Source of the DNA: Acidimicrobiales bacterium
Lineage (GTDB): Bacteria > Actinomycetota > Acidimicrobiia > Acidimicrobiales > Palsa-688
DNA length: 64,000 nucleotides
Reading direction: 5' to 3'
NCBI GenBank assembly: GCA_036378675.1
Contig: DASUWA010000005.1
Span: 1 to 64,000, forward strand
Each line of letters begins with the position of its first letter. Positions within the stretch are counted from its first letter, which is position 1. Made by a program: the position numbers and the translations under genes. The notes under the pieces were generated by a model. It did not search any database and had not been told where the DNA came from. It worked only from the letters and a program-made list of their open reading frames with translations. Positions 7,561 to 15,707 of this stretch are shown here, in pieces.

Positions 7561-10500
7561 ATGTGCGGGATCGTCGCCGTCCTCCCTCGACCCGCCAGCC
7601 GGCCGGCACCCGAACCCGCGGCTGTACTGGCGGACCTGAGTGAGGTCGAGCAGATCCTCGCCTCGGAGGACATCGCCGGCGGCGACCTCGATCCCCTGAG
7701 ATCCGCCTCGCAACGGTTGGTGGAGACCGACCGGTCGCTGCGCTACACGCCCGGCCTGAGCTGCCTTCTCCGGACCGAGGGGGTGATCGACGACGTCGCC
7801 GCCGTCACCGGTCGCATCGGCAAGCTCCTCGCCGGGTTCGAATCGTGGCTGGACGCCTCCGCGCAGGATCTGTCCCCGGCCCTGCAAGAGGATCTCAACG
7901 CGGTTCTGATCGACCTCAAGGACGCATGGTGGGCGATAGACCGCGACCGGCTCGGAACAGCCCGCGCGGTCAGGGACCTGACCGCCGAGGTTGGCGCCGG
8001 CAACGGCACGGACGTGGTGGATCAGAACCTCCTCGGACAAAAACTCGTCGGCCAAAACCTCGTCGGCCAAAACCTCATGGGGTGGTGGGCCATCGAGGTC
8101 GCCCTTTCGTCTCTGGACCGGCTGGAGGTCCGAGGCCGTGATTCCGCCGGCCTCCACGTGCTCGTCTTGAACCACGGCCTCGATCTCGACGATCCTGAGA
8201 TCCTCGAGCTCATCGCTCCCCGCGCCGCCGATCCGCTCTTCACTGCCGGCGCCGTCCGGGTCCAAGACGACTGTCTCAGCTTCGTTTACAAGGCCGCTGC
8301 CGAGATCGGCGAGCTCGGAGACAACGTCCTCGCCCTTCGATCTCAGATCCGTTCGGATCAGCTTCTCGCCAGGGCAATAGCCCCGGACTCGGCCCGCGTG
8401 ACGGTTCTCGGCCATACCCGGTGGGCGAGCGTCGGGATCATCTCCCAGCCCAATGCGCACCCGGTCAACTCGGAGGAACTCGGACGTCCGGCGGCCCCTT
8501 ACGTCGTGGCGGCGCTGAACGGGGATGTCGACAACCACGCCGAGCTGCGGTTGTCCGAGTCGCTCGCCATCCCCGCTGAGTTGACGACCGATGCGAAAGT
8601 CATCCCGACGCTGATCTCGCGCGGACTCGCCGATGGCGCCGACTTGAATCAGGCGTTCTTCGAGACCGTCCGGCGTTTCGATGGATCGGTCGCGATCGGC
8701 GCATCGACGGCGGGTTCTCCCGATTCGATCCAGCTCGCATTGTTCGGCTCGGGGCAGTCCCTCAACGTGGGCATCGCCGAGGACGCGTTCGTCGTCGCCA
8801 GCGAGCCGTACGGCCTGGTGGAGGAGACCGACCGTTACCTCCGCATGGATGGCGAGAGCACCCGCGGACAGGTCGTGGTCATCGACCGCGACGGCGCCGG
8901 CACCCTTTCGGGCCTCTGCCGTTACCGCTACGACGGCACAGAGCTGCCGGTGAGCCCTGAAGAGATCATCCAGGCGGAGATCACCACACGCGACGTCGAC
9001 CGCGGCGGCTTCCAGCACTTCCTGCTGAAGGAGCTGACCGAGGCACCCTCGTCGTTTCGTAAGACCTTGCGCGGACGGATCGGAACCGGCGAGGGAGGCC
9101 GGCTCGCAGTCCGGGTCGGTCCCGAAACGGTCCCGCCGGCGCTCGCTACGGCCCTCGCCGACTGCAGGATCGAACAGATCGTGGTGGTTGGACAGGGCAC
9201 TGCCGCGGTCGCGGGCCAGGCGGTTGCAGCGGCGATCTCGTCATGTCTTCCCGACATGACCGTGACGGCCCAACCCGCGACGGAGCTGTCGGGGTTCGGA
9301 CTGAAGGACGACATGAGCAACACGCTCGTCGTCGCGATAAGCCAGTCCGGAACGACCACGGACACCAACCGGACCGTTGATCTCGCACGGGCGCGCGGCG
9401 CCCACGTGGTAGCCGTCGTCAACCGCCGCAACAGCGACCTATCGACCAAAGCCCAGGGCGTGCTCTACACGTCCGACGGCCGCGACGTCGAAATGAGCGT
9501 CGCGTCCACCAAAGCGTTCTACGCACAGGTTGCTGCCGGATGGCTCCTCGCAGGCGCGCTCGCGCAGGCGGCAGGACACTGCCGCGGCGAGATCGGCGAA
9601 CGGCTGCACAGCATCCTTTCGGGACTTCGGGATCTGCCGGTCGCCATGGAACAGGTGCTTTCCGCCCGCGAAGAGGTCGGCCGGCTCGCATCATCCGTCG
9701 CGCCGGCCCGGCGCTACTGGGCCGTGGTCGGAAGCGGGCCCGACCGGGTCGCCGCGTCGGAAGTCCGGATCAAGCTTTCCGAGCTTTGCTACAGGTCGAT
9801 ATCGAGCGACGCCACCGAGGACAAGAAGCACATCGATCTATCCTGCGAGCCTCTGATCCTTGTGTGCGCCGCTGGCCTGAAAGGTCCGAACGCGGACGAT
9901 GTCGCCAAAGAAGTGGCTATCTACAAGGCGCACAAGGCCGCGCCCGTGGTGATCGTCCCCGAGGCGGAGGCAGAACGTTTTCGCAAGGCGACCGGCGACG
10001 TCATCACCGTCCCTGCGGTGGACTCCGAGCTGGCCTTCGTCCTCTCAGCGATGGTCGGCCATCTCTTCGGGTACGAGGCCGCGCTGTCCATCGACGCGCA
10101 GGCCCGCCCGCTTCGGGCAGCTAGAGCAGCCATCGAGCACGCCGCGGCAGGTGGCGAGGATCGGATACTCGATCGGCTGCGACCCGAGCTCGAGGCGGCA
10201 ACCCAGCCGTTCATTCAGGGCCTGCGCGACGGCAGCTACAACGGGAACCTCGAGGCTTCAACCGCCGTCCGGCTGGTTTCCCTGCTCCGTTACGCCACCG
10301 GGTTGCTCCCCCTCGACGCCTACGAACACGAGACCGGCAAGATCGCCACACCGGACGCGCTCCTCTCGGATCTTCTCGACGCGCTGAGCACAGGGATCGA
10401 CGAGCTGACCCGCCCGGTCGACGCCATCAAGCATCAGGCCAAGACCGTGACGGTCGGGATATCCCGCAGCGAGGAGGTGCTCTTCGGCGTGCCGCTCGTG

Positions 10501-11046
10501 AAGTCGACGCTCGGCGCCGGCGCTACCGCAGACATGCTCGGATACCGGGCTTTGCGGACCCTCGGTGCCCTGGACGAGGCCGTCGAGGAGGTGACCGGCT
10601 ACACCCGGTACAAGATCGAGTGGTCGGCTCCCCGAGGCCCGACCGCTTCGGTTGTGGATCAGGGAGGAGCGGCTCGAAACCTTCCCTCGCGAACCGGTCG
10701 CGATCCAAGGCTGCGGGGAAGCAAGCACCGCGCCGCCGAGGAACGCGAGGTAACAGTCGTGAGAGGCGCGAGCGACGGCCGCACCGTGGTGCTCATTCCG
10801 GAGGTGAAGGGGAGCCAGGTGACCGGCATGACGCTGCTGCACGTGCGCTTCAAGGACGACCTCGACGCGGACGCCGCCAAACGCGTGCTCAGCGGTTACA
10901 GGACGAGATACTCGGCACTCTCCGACGCGGTCACCGAAACCGAGCCGACGTTCGACGACTCCCGGCTCGGGGACGTGCCGATAGTGGATCTGCTCACCGA
11001 GCCGGTGTACCAGCTCGCAACCCGGTGGCGCTCGGGAGCTCGGTGA
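7561..11046 (+). CDS. glmS: Oversized glutamine-fructose-6-phosphate aminotransferase-like protein (1161 residues)
   Basis: GlmS makes glucosamine-6-phosphate from fructose-6-phosphate and glutamine. The N-terminal MCGIVAV supplies the catalytic Cys2 of the glutaminase domain. That domain resumes only near residue 175 (WWAIEVALSSLDRLEVRGRD) and continues with GHTRWAS near 284 and LNGDVDN near 320. Two SIS sugar domains follow: SQSGTTTDT near 595 with VASTKAF near 647, then a second SIS at about 715-850. The usual GELKHGP loop is replaced by TEDKKHID, and the conserved C-terminal tail with its catalytic lysine is not recognisable; instead some 300 extra residues follow. Family members have about 610 residues. 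The rplM-rpsI-glmM-glmS-acpS-nnr-alr order supports a true GlmS role. Activity of the altered sugar site is unproven. Confidence 0.8.
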   Translation: MCGIVAVLPRPASRPAPEPAAVLADLSEVEQILASEDIAGGDLDPLRSASQRLVETDRSLRYTPGLSCLLRTEGVIDDVAAVTGRIGKLLAGFESWLDASAQDLSPALQEDLNAVLIDLKDAWWAIDRDRLGTARAVRDLTAEVGAGNGTDVVDQNLLGQKLVGQNLVGQNLMGWWAIEVALSSLDRLEVRGRDSAGLHVLVLNHGLDLDDPEILELIAPRAADPLFTAGAVRVQDDCLSFVYKAAAEIGELGDNVLALRSQIRSDQLLARAIAPDSARVTVLGHTRWASVGIISQPNAHPVNSEELGRPAAPYVVAALNGDVDNHAELRLSESLAIPAELTTDAKVIPTLISRGLADGADLNQAFFETVRRFDGSVAIGASTAGSPDSIQLALFGSGQSLNVGIAEDAFVVASEPYGLVEETDRYLRMDGESTRGQVVVIDRDGAGTLSGLCRYRYDGTELPVSPEEIIQAEITTRDVDRGGFQHFLLKELTEAPSSFRKTLRGRIGTGEGGRLAVRVGPETVPPALATALADCRIEQIVVVGQGTAAVAGQAVAAAISSCLPDMTVTAQPATELSGFGLKDDMSNTLVVAISQSGTTTDTNRTVDLARARGAHVVAVVNRRNSDLSTKAQGVLYTSDGRDVEMSVASTKAFYAQVAAGWLLAGALAQAAGHCRGEIGERLHSILSGLRDLPVAMEQVLSAREEVGRLASSVAPARRYWAVVGSGPDRVAASEVRIKLSELCYRSISSDATEDKKHIDLSCEPLILVCAAGLKGPNADDVAKEVAIYKAHKAAPVVIVPEAEAERFRKATGDVITVPAVDSELAFVLSAMVGHLFGYEAALSIDAQARPLRAARAAIEHAAAGGEDRILDRLRPELEAATQPFIQGLRDGSYNGNLEASTAVRLVSLLRYATGLLPLDAYEHETGKIATPDALLSDLLDALSTGIDELTRPVDAIKHQAKTVTVGISRSEEVLFGVPLVKSTLGAGATADMLGYRALRTLGALDEAVEEVTGYTRYKIEWSAPRGPTASVVDQGGAARNLPSRTGRDPRLRGSKHRAAEEREVTVVRGASDGRTVVLIPEVKGSQVTGMTLLHVRFKDDLDADAAKRVLSGYRTRYSALSDAVTETEPTFDDSRLGDVPIVDLLTEPVYQLATRWRSGAR
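8023..8082 (+). repeat. Four in-frame 15-bp repeats inside the glmS-like gene
   Basis: Units at 8023, 8038, 8053 and 8068 encode QNLLG, QKLVG, QNLVG and QNLMG at residues 155-174, at the end of the insertion that splits the glutaminase domain. Units 2-4 are close copies (CAAAACCTCGTCGGC type). Because the unit is 15 bp, gain or loss of a copy keeps the reading frame. Confidence 0.85.
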
Positions 11047-11049
11047 TCC

Positions 11050-11430
11050 TTGGGCGGCGCGCTTGTCGGGATCGGCATCGACTCCGTGGACATCGAACGT
11101 TTTGCCGCCGTGCTGACTCGAAGAGCTTCGTTGGCGAAGCGGGTCTTCACCGCCGGAGAGCGCGAGTATGCGGGCCGGCTCGCTGACCCGACCCCGGCTC
11201 TCGCCGCGAGGTTCGCTGCCAAGGAGGCGGCGATGAAGGCGCTCGGGGTTGGTATCGGCTCGATCGATTGGCCTGACGTCGAAGTCGTCCGATCCGGCAA
11301 CGGCGGGCCGCTGCTCGCGGTGACCGGCCGGGCCGCCGCCCTGGCGGCGGGGAGGGGCATCGGCTCTTGGCTCGTTTCGTTAACCCACACCGAAACGGTC
11401 GCGTCGGCGGTAGTGGCGGCCGTTTCGTGA
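11050..11430 (+). CDS. acpS: Holo-[acyl-carrier-protein] synthase
   Basis: Transfers 4'-phosphopantetheine from CoA to a serine of acyl carrier protein, activating fatty acid synthesis. The 126-residue product has the AcpS signature GIGIDSVDIERFAAVL at the start (metal-binding Asp), FTAGEREYA, and the second metal/CoA motif RFAAKEAAMKALGVG near residue 60, ending with SLTHTETVASAVV. TTG 11050 lies three bases after the glmS-like stop. The next gene, nnr, overlaps its stop by GTGA. Length and motifs are ordinary. Confidence 0.95.
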   Translation: MGGALVGIGIDSVDIERFAAVLTRRASLAKRVFTAGEREYAGRLADPTPALAARFAAKEAAMKALGVGIGSIDWPDVEVVRSGNGGPLLAVTGRAAALAAGRGIGSWLVSLTHTETVASAVVAAVS

Positions 11431-12830
11431 TACCGGTCCTGACGCCGAGCGAAATGGCCGGCGTCGACCGGGCTGCGACCGAGCCGGTCGACGTTCTCGT
11501 GGAACGCGCGGGATACGCGGTCGCGTCCGCCTCCCGGAGGTTGCTCGGCGGTACCTATGGCAAGCGTGTGGTGGTCGTCGCCGGGCCCGGTAACAACGGA
11601 GCGGACGGCCGGGTGGCGGCACGCATACTCGTCAGGTCCGGCGCGGCGGTGCGGATCCTCGAGGTGAAGCAGCTCCAGCCGGGGGAGTTGCTTCCCGAGG
11701 CGGACCTGTTCATCGACGCTGCGTTCGGTACCGGCCTGAGCCGTCCGTACGCGGCGCCCGACCCCGGATCTGCGGCGGTTCTGGCCGTCGACATCCCGTC
11801 TGGGATTTCAGGCGAGACGGGTGTGCCGGTTGCGGGCGGGGATGCGGTGGTAGCCGATGTCACGGTCACGTTCGCCGCTCTGAAGCCTGGACTGCTGATC
11901 GGCTCAGGTCCCGAGCACAGCGGGTCGATCGAATTGGACGACATCGGGCTTGGCGATCTCGCGTCCGAGGCCGCACGGGCCTGGCTGGTCACCGACGCGG
12001 ACGTCCAGCGAATGCTGCCCCCGCGGCCGCGCGAGGCGCACAAGTGGCAGTCGGCCGTGCAAATAGTCGGCGGCTCGCCGGCAATGCCCGGAGCGCCGCT
12101 CCTCGTCGCGCAGTCCGCGCTTCATGCCGGCGCCGGGTACGCGTGGGTGGGAGTACCCGGGTCACCCCAGGGCGGCGGTCTACCGCCCGGCGAGTACGTC
12201 GGCCACGACCTCCCGGCACGCGACTGGGCGGAGGCTGCCGCCGCCGGAGCCAGCCGGGCGAAGGCGCTGGTCGTCGGGCCGGGCCTCGGTGCGTCAGCGC
12301 ATCCAACGAAAGGCTCCAACGCCTCGCCGGTCGCCGACTTGCTCGGCTCGACCGACGTGCCGGCGGTTGTCGATGCGGACGGGATCAGCTCCTTCGACGG
12401 GCTCGACGAGGTCAGATCGGTGACGGCGAATCGGAAAAGCCCCATAGTCCTCACCCCGCACGCCGGCGAGTTCGCCCACCTCACGGGTAGCCCACCGGCC
12501 GAGGATCGTTTCGCGTCAGTCAGGGAGGCGGCACGCCGGAGCGGAGCGGTGGTCCTCCTGAAGGGCTCGACGACCCTCGTCGCGCACCCCGATGGGCGGG
12601 TTCTCGTGTCGACTTCGGGCTCCTCCAGGTTGGCGACCGCTGGAACGGGAGACGTGCTGTCGGGACTGATCGGCGCGTTCGTCGCGCGCGGGGTGCCAGT
12701 TTTCCAGGCGGCGGCTCTCGCTGCGCACGTGCACGGCCGGGCCGCGTCGTTGGGACCGGCTGAGGGGTTGGTTGCGACCGACCTGCCCGTGCTGGTGTCG
12801 TTGTGGCTTTCGGAGTTGCGCGAAGAGTGA
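11427..12830 (+). CDS. nnr: Bifunctional NAD(P)H-hydrate epimerase / ADP-dependent NAD(P)H-hydrate dehydratase
   Basis: Repairs damaged (hydrated) NADH and NADPH. The N-terminal epimerase domain has VVVVAGPGNNGADGRVAAR near residue 50, DAAFGTGLSR and VDIPSGISGETG. The C-terminal dehydratase domain (ribokinase fold) shows QIVGGSPAMPGAPLLVAQSA, VVGPGLGAS, DADGISSFDG, LTPHAGEFAHLTG and the catalytic loop TAGTGDVLSGLIGAFVARG. The start is GTG 11427, overlapping the acpS stop as GTGA; an upstream start at 11367 would run deep into acpS. At 467 residues the length is normal. The alr start overlaps its stop in the same way. Confidence 0.95.
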   Translation: MIPVLTPSEMAGVDRAATEPVDVLVERAGYAVASASRRLLGGTYGKRVVVVAGPGNNGADGRVAARILVRSGAAVRILEVKQLQPGELLPEADLFIDAAFGTGLSRPYAAPDPGSAAVLAVDIPSGISGETGVPVAGGDAVVADVTVTFAALKPGLLIGSGPEHSGSIELDDIGLGDLASEAARAWLVTDADVQRMLPPRPREAHKWQSAVQIVGGSPAMPGAPLLVAQSALHAGAGYAWVGVPGSPQGGGLPPGEYVGHDLPARDWAEAAAAGASRAKALVVGPGLGASAHPTKGSNASPVADLLGSTDVPAVVDADGISSFDGLDEVRSVTANRKSPIVLTPHAGEFAHLTGSPPAEDRFASVREAARRSGAVVLLKGSTTLVAHPDGRVLVSTSGSSRLATAGTGDVLSGLIGAFVARGVPVFQAAALAAHVHGRAASLGPAEGLVATDLPVLVSLWLSELREE

Positions 12831-14002
12831 CGTCGTCTGTCGAGCTAGAGGTGAAGGCGGGCCGGTTGCGGCCGGCGTGGGCGGAGATCGATCTTGATGC
12901 CATACGGCACAACGCGTCGCTGCTCAGACGCGAGGTCAGCCCGGCAAAGCTGTGCGCGGTCGTAAAGGCGGGAGGGTATGGGCACGGGTCGGTGCCGGTG
13001 GCTCGCGCGGCGCTCGAGGGCGGAGCCGACTGGCTGGCTGTCGCTCTGGTCGAAGAGGGGATCGAGCTTCGGGAGGCCGGGATCACCGCTCCGGTGCTGC
13101 TGTTGTCCGAACCGGTCCCGGAGGCGATGGGTGAGCTGGTTGCAGCGCGTCTAACTCCGACGATCTACACACCCGAGGGACTCAACGCGCTTGCTGAAGC
13201 GGTGAGCGTAAGGAACGATTTCGCCGAACCTTTTTCCGTCCACGTGAAAACCGACACCGGGATGCACCGGGTGGGCGCCCCAATGGGGGACGCCACCGAC
13301 CTGGCCGTGCGCGCCGCTTCGACTCCGGGTTTGCGGCTCGAGGGTTTCTGGACTCACCTCGCGGTCTCGGACGAGCTCGACAACGCGTACACGTCGATTC
13401 AGCTCGACCGATTCGACGAGGCCTGCATCGCATTGCGCCGGTCGGGTGTGTCGCCGGCGCTGCTTCACGCCGCCAACTCGGCGGCCGCCTTGTGGCATCC
13501 GAAGTCCCGCCTGGGCATGGTTCGCTGCGGGATCTCGCTTTACGGGCTGGCCTCGGACAGCGGTCTCAGCGGTATCTCCCCGGCCGACCGTTTGCGACCG
13601 GCCATGTCCTTGAAGGCGCGGGTCTCGTACGTGAAGGAGGTCGCCTCGGGCGAACGCATCTCGTACGGGTTGCGATACCGGCTCGATCACGACTCGACCG
13701 TCGCGACGGTGCCGCTCGGATACGCAGACGGGGTGACCCGTTCGCTGTCCGCCGCGGGAGCGGAGGTATTGATCGGAGGGTGCCGCCGGCCTGTCGCGGG
13801 GACGGTCACGATGGACCAGCTGATGGTCGATTGCGGACCCGGTGAGGTCGTCAGGCGAGGCGATGAGGTCGTTCTGATAGGAACCCAGGGCGCGGAATCG
13901 ATCAGCGCCTGGGAGTGGGCCGACCGGACCGGCACTATCGCGTACGAGGTCGTTTGCGGGATCAGCTCGCGAGTGCCCCGGGTCTACCTGGGCGGCGAGT
14001 GA
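12827..14002 (+). CDS. alr: Alanine racemase
   Basis: PLP enzyme that makes D-alanine for peptidoglycan. The PLP lysine lies in LCAVVKAGGYGHG near residue 47; most relatives have VKADAYGHG or VKANAYGHG, so the two residues after Lys-Ala are slightly unusual. TDTGMHRVG near residue 140, LLHAANSAA near 210, and the catalytic tyrosine region GERISYGLRYR with VPLGYADG near 270-290 are all present, as is TVTMDQLMVD. GTG 12827 is chosen for the GTGA overlap with the nnr stop; TTG 12803 would add eight residues. Its own stop overlaps the next start. The 391-residue length is typical. Confidence 0.95.
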   Translation: MTSSVELEVKAGRLRPAWAEIDLDAIRHNASLLRREVSPAKLCAVVKAGGYGHGSVPVARAALEGGADWLAVALVEEGIELREAGITAPVLLLSEPVPEAMGELVAARLTPTIYTPEGLNALAEAVSVRNDFAEPFSVHVKTDTGMHRVGAPMGDATDLAVRAASTPGLRLEGFWTHLAVSDELDNAYTSIQLDRFDEACIALRRSGVSPALLHAANSAAALWHPKSRLGMVRCGISLYGLASDSGLSGISPADRLRPAMSLKARVSYVKEVASGERISYGLRYRLDHDSTVATVPLGYADGVTRSLSAAGAEVLIGGCRRPVAGTVTMDQLMVDCGPGEVVRRGDEVVLIGTQGAESISAWEWADRTGTIAYEVVCGISSRVPRVYLGGE

Positions 14003-14901
14003 ACGTGGAGCGCGGTGAGGCGTCGCCGGCGGGCGGGGTCACCGACATTGCCGGCGTTCGGGTGGGGCACTGGACCGATACCGAGGCGGAAACGGGGTGC
14101 ACCGTTGTCATCCTGCCGGCCGGCACGGTCGCGTCCGGCGAGGTCCGCGGCGGCGCGCCGGGAACGAGGGAGTGGGCGTTGCTCGATCCGCGCCGGACAG
14201 TCGCCAACGTCGACGCCGTGCTCATCACCGGCGGTTCGGCCTTCGGGCTGGCTGCGAGCGACGGCGTCGTTCGGTGGTGCGAGGAGCGTGGCTTCGGCTA
14301 CCCGACTCCTGCAGGTCCGGTGCCGATCGTCGTCGGGATGGTGCTGTTCGATCTCGGTGTAGGCGATCCCTCGGTGAGGCCGGCCGCCGACAACGGTTAC
14401 GCCGCTTGCGTCGACGCGCGCGATGCAGACGAGGCGGTTCTTCGAGGCCGGGTCGGCGCCGGGACCGGCGCCACGATCGGCAAGTGGAGGGGACGCGGGG
14501 CGGAGGGTTTCGCGCGGCCGGCGGGGCTCGGTTCCGCCATCGCCCGGTCGGGCGACGTCGTCGTCGGCGCGCTGATGGCAGTGAATGCCTTCGGTGAGCC
14601 GCGCGGCGCCGAATTCGAAGGCCCACGCCTGCCGGTGCTTCCGGAGGAAGGAGCGAGCGTGATCGCCGCGACGACCGTGGGTGTCGTGGTTACCAACGCG
14701 ACCCTCGACAAAGGCGCCTGCCGCCTGGTGGCCGAGTCCGGGCACGACGGTATGGCGCGCGCTTTGGAACCGGCACACACTGCTGCAGACGGCGACGCCT
14801 TGGTGGTCGCGGCTACCGGTTCGGTGTCCGCACATGTGGAGACCGTTCGCGCGCTGGGCGCCTGGGCGGTGGAGCAGGCGATCCTCGATGCCTGCCGTTA
14901 G
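13999..14901 (+). CDS. P1-family (DmpA/OAT-like) autoprocessing peptidase
   Basis: Member of peptidase family S58/P1, Ntn-type enzymes that cut themselves to expose an N-terminal Ser/Thr nucleophile and act as aminopeptidases. The 300-residue protein has VTDIAGVRVGHWTD near the start, TVVILPAG, LITGGSAFGLAASDGVVRW near residue 80 and a processing-site region ATTVGVVVTNATLDKGACR followed by HDGMARALEPAHTAADGDA. The likely nucleophile is a threonine of ATTVG. GTG 13999 overlaps the alr stop; GTG 14005 is an alternative. Its place inside a cell-wall/t6A gene run has no obvious functional explanation. Confidence 0.88.
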   Translation: MNVERGEASPAGGVTDIAGVRVGHWTDTEAETGCTVVILPAGTVASGEVRGGAPGTREWALLDPRRTVANVDAVLITGGSAFGLAASDGVVRWCEERGFGYPTPAGPVPIVVGMVLFDLGVGDPSVRPAADNGYAACVDARDADEAVLRGRVGAGTGATIGKWRGRGAEGFARPAGLGSAIARSGDVVVGALMAVNAFGEPRGAEFEGPRLPVLPEEGASVIAATTVGVVVTNATLDKGACRLVAESGHDGMARALEPAHTAADGDALVVAATGSVSAHVETVRALGAWAVEQAILDACR

Positions 14902-14907
14902 GTGTTG

Positions 14908-15603
14908 CTAGTTGTTGCGGAGGACGACCGTACCGGCGAGCTTGTCGTGAAGGGTCTGATTGTCGCGATCCCAAAGCGGCCAAAGGATGTCGAGCAGACC
15001 TGGGATCACGATGATCGAGAGCGCGTTGAACAACAACTGCGCTGCCGCGCGGCCCACCGCCCGGCCACCTGTTAGCGGCCCTCCCGTTCTTGCGTCGACC
15101 ACCCGGGTGCCGACGGCCATGTTCCCGACAGTCTGCCCGCGCAGCGAGAGCATGATGCTGGTGTACACGAACTGCAGGATCGCCCCCCCGGCGTAGTAGC
15201 CGTAGCGGTTGGAGGCCACCGCGATCACGATGTTCGGGATCAACAGAACCAGCACGTCGGTGACGGTGGCTCCCACCCGGTACCACCATCCGGCGAGTAC
15301 ATATCCCGTGGATTGGCCGTACTGGTATCTCGGGTCGATGGGCGGCGGAGGCGGGTAACCACCTCCGCCCGGTGGCTGGTATCCGCCTGGGCCGGGCGGT
15401 GGGTATCCCCCGGGCGGCGGGTATCCCCCAGGCGGCGGGTATCCCCCAGGCGGCGGGTAGCCCCCGGGCGGCGGGTAGCCCCCGGGCGGCGGGTAGCCAC
15501 CCGCTCCCGGTGGCGGAGGCGGTGGAGGTGGAGGAGGAGGTGGGGGCGGTTGGCCGCCTTGTGGTTGCTGCGACCAGGGATCGTTGGGCGGGGGGTTGCT
15601 CAG
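14908..15603 (-). CDS. RDD-family membrane protein with Pro/Gly-rich N-terminus
   Basis: Predicted inner-membrane protein of unknown function. The N-terminal ~85 residues are low complexity, with a run of about fourteen prolines and then repeated GGYPPP units. The RDD domain follows with three membrane segments: one around TVTDVLVLLIPNIVIAVAS, one around GGAILQFVYTSIMLSL, then GQTVGNMAVGTRVVDARTG and a last segment near FNALSIIVIPGLLDILWPL. A strong AAGGAGG sits five bases before CTG 15603 (giving M/LSNPPPNDPWSQ). The only other in-frame start, GTG 15687, would leave 20 bases to the divergent udg gene and put the Shine-Dalgarno sequence inside the gene, so I infer a CTG start. Confidence 0.85.
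   Translation of the reverse strand: MSNPPPNDPWSQQPQGGQPPPPPPPPPPPPPPGAGGYPPPGGYPPPGGYPPPGGYPPPGGYPPPGGYPPPGPGGYQPPGGGGYPPPPPIDPRYQYGQSTGYVLAGWWYRVGATVTDVLVLLIPNIVIAVASNRYGYYAGGAILQFVYTSIMLSLRGQTVGNMAVGTRVVDARTGGPLTGGRAVGRAAAQLLFNALSIIVIPGLLDILWPLWDRDNQTLHDKLAGTVVLRNN
15401..15508 (-). repeat. Six 18-bp coding repeats (GGYPPP units)
   Basis: On the plus strand GGGTAT/GGGTAG recurs every 18 bases at 15401, 15419, 15437, 15455, 15473 and 15491, encoding successive GGYPPP hexapeptides of the RDD protein on the minus strand. Copy number can change without loss of frame. Confidence 0.85.
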
Positions 15604-15693
15604 GGAAGCCTCCTTCGTCCCGTGCCGGTTGGCAGACCGACTATCGCGCGACGCTATCGAAGGCACCAAGGGTGGAGAGGGATGCACCGCCGG

Positions 15694-15699
15694 TACGAT
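15694..15699 (+). promoter_or_regulatory. Candidate -10 box for the uracil-DNA glycosylase gene
   Basis: TACGAT ends 8 bases before GTG 15708 with no Shine-Dalgarno sequence between, suggesting a leaderless mRNA. Confidence 0.4.
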
Positions 15700-15707
15700 G
15701 AGACGCC

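Noticed and set aside
7393-9018. 541-residue open frame on the minus strand opposite the glmS-like gene
   Set aside because: It is the mirror of a strongly conserved coding region in high-GC DNA and has no recognisable domain; the repeats at 7421-7512 only make it look repetitive.
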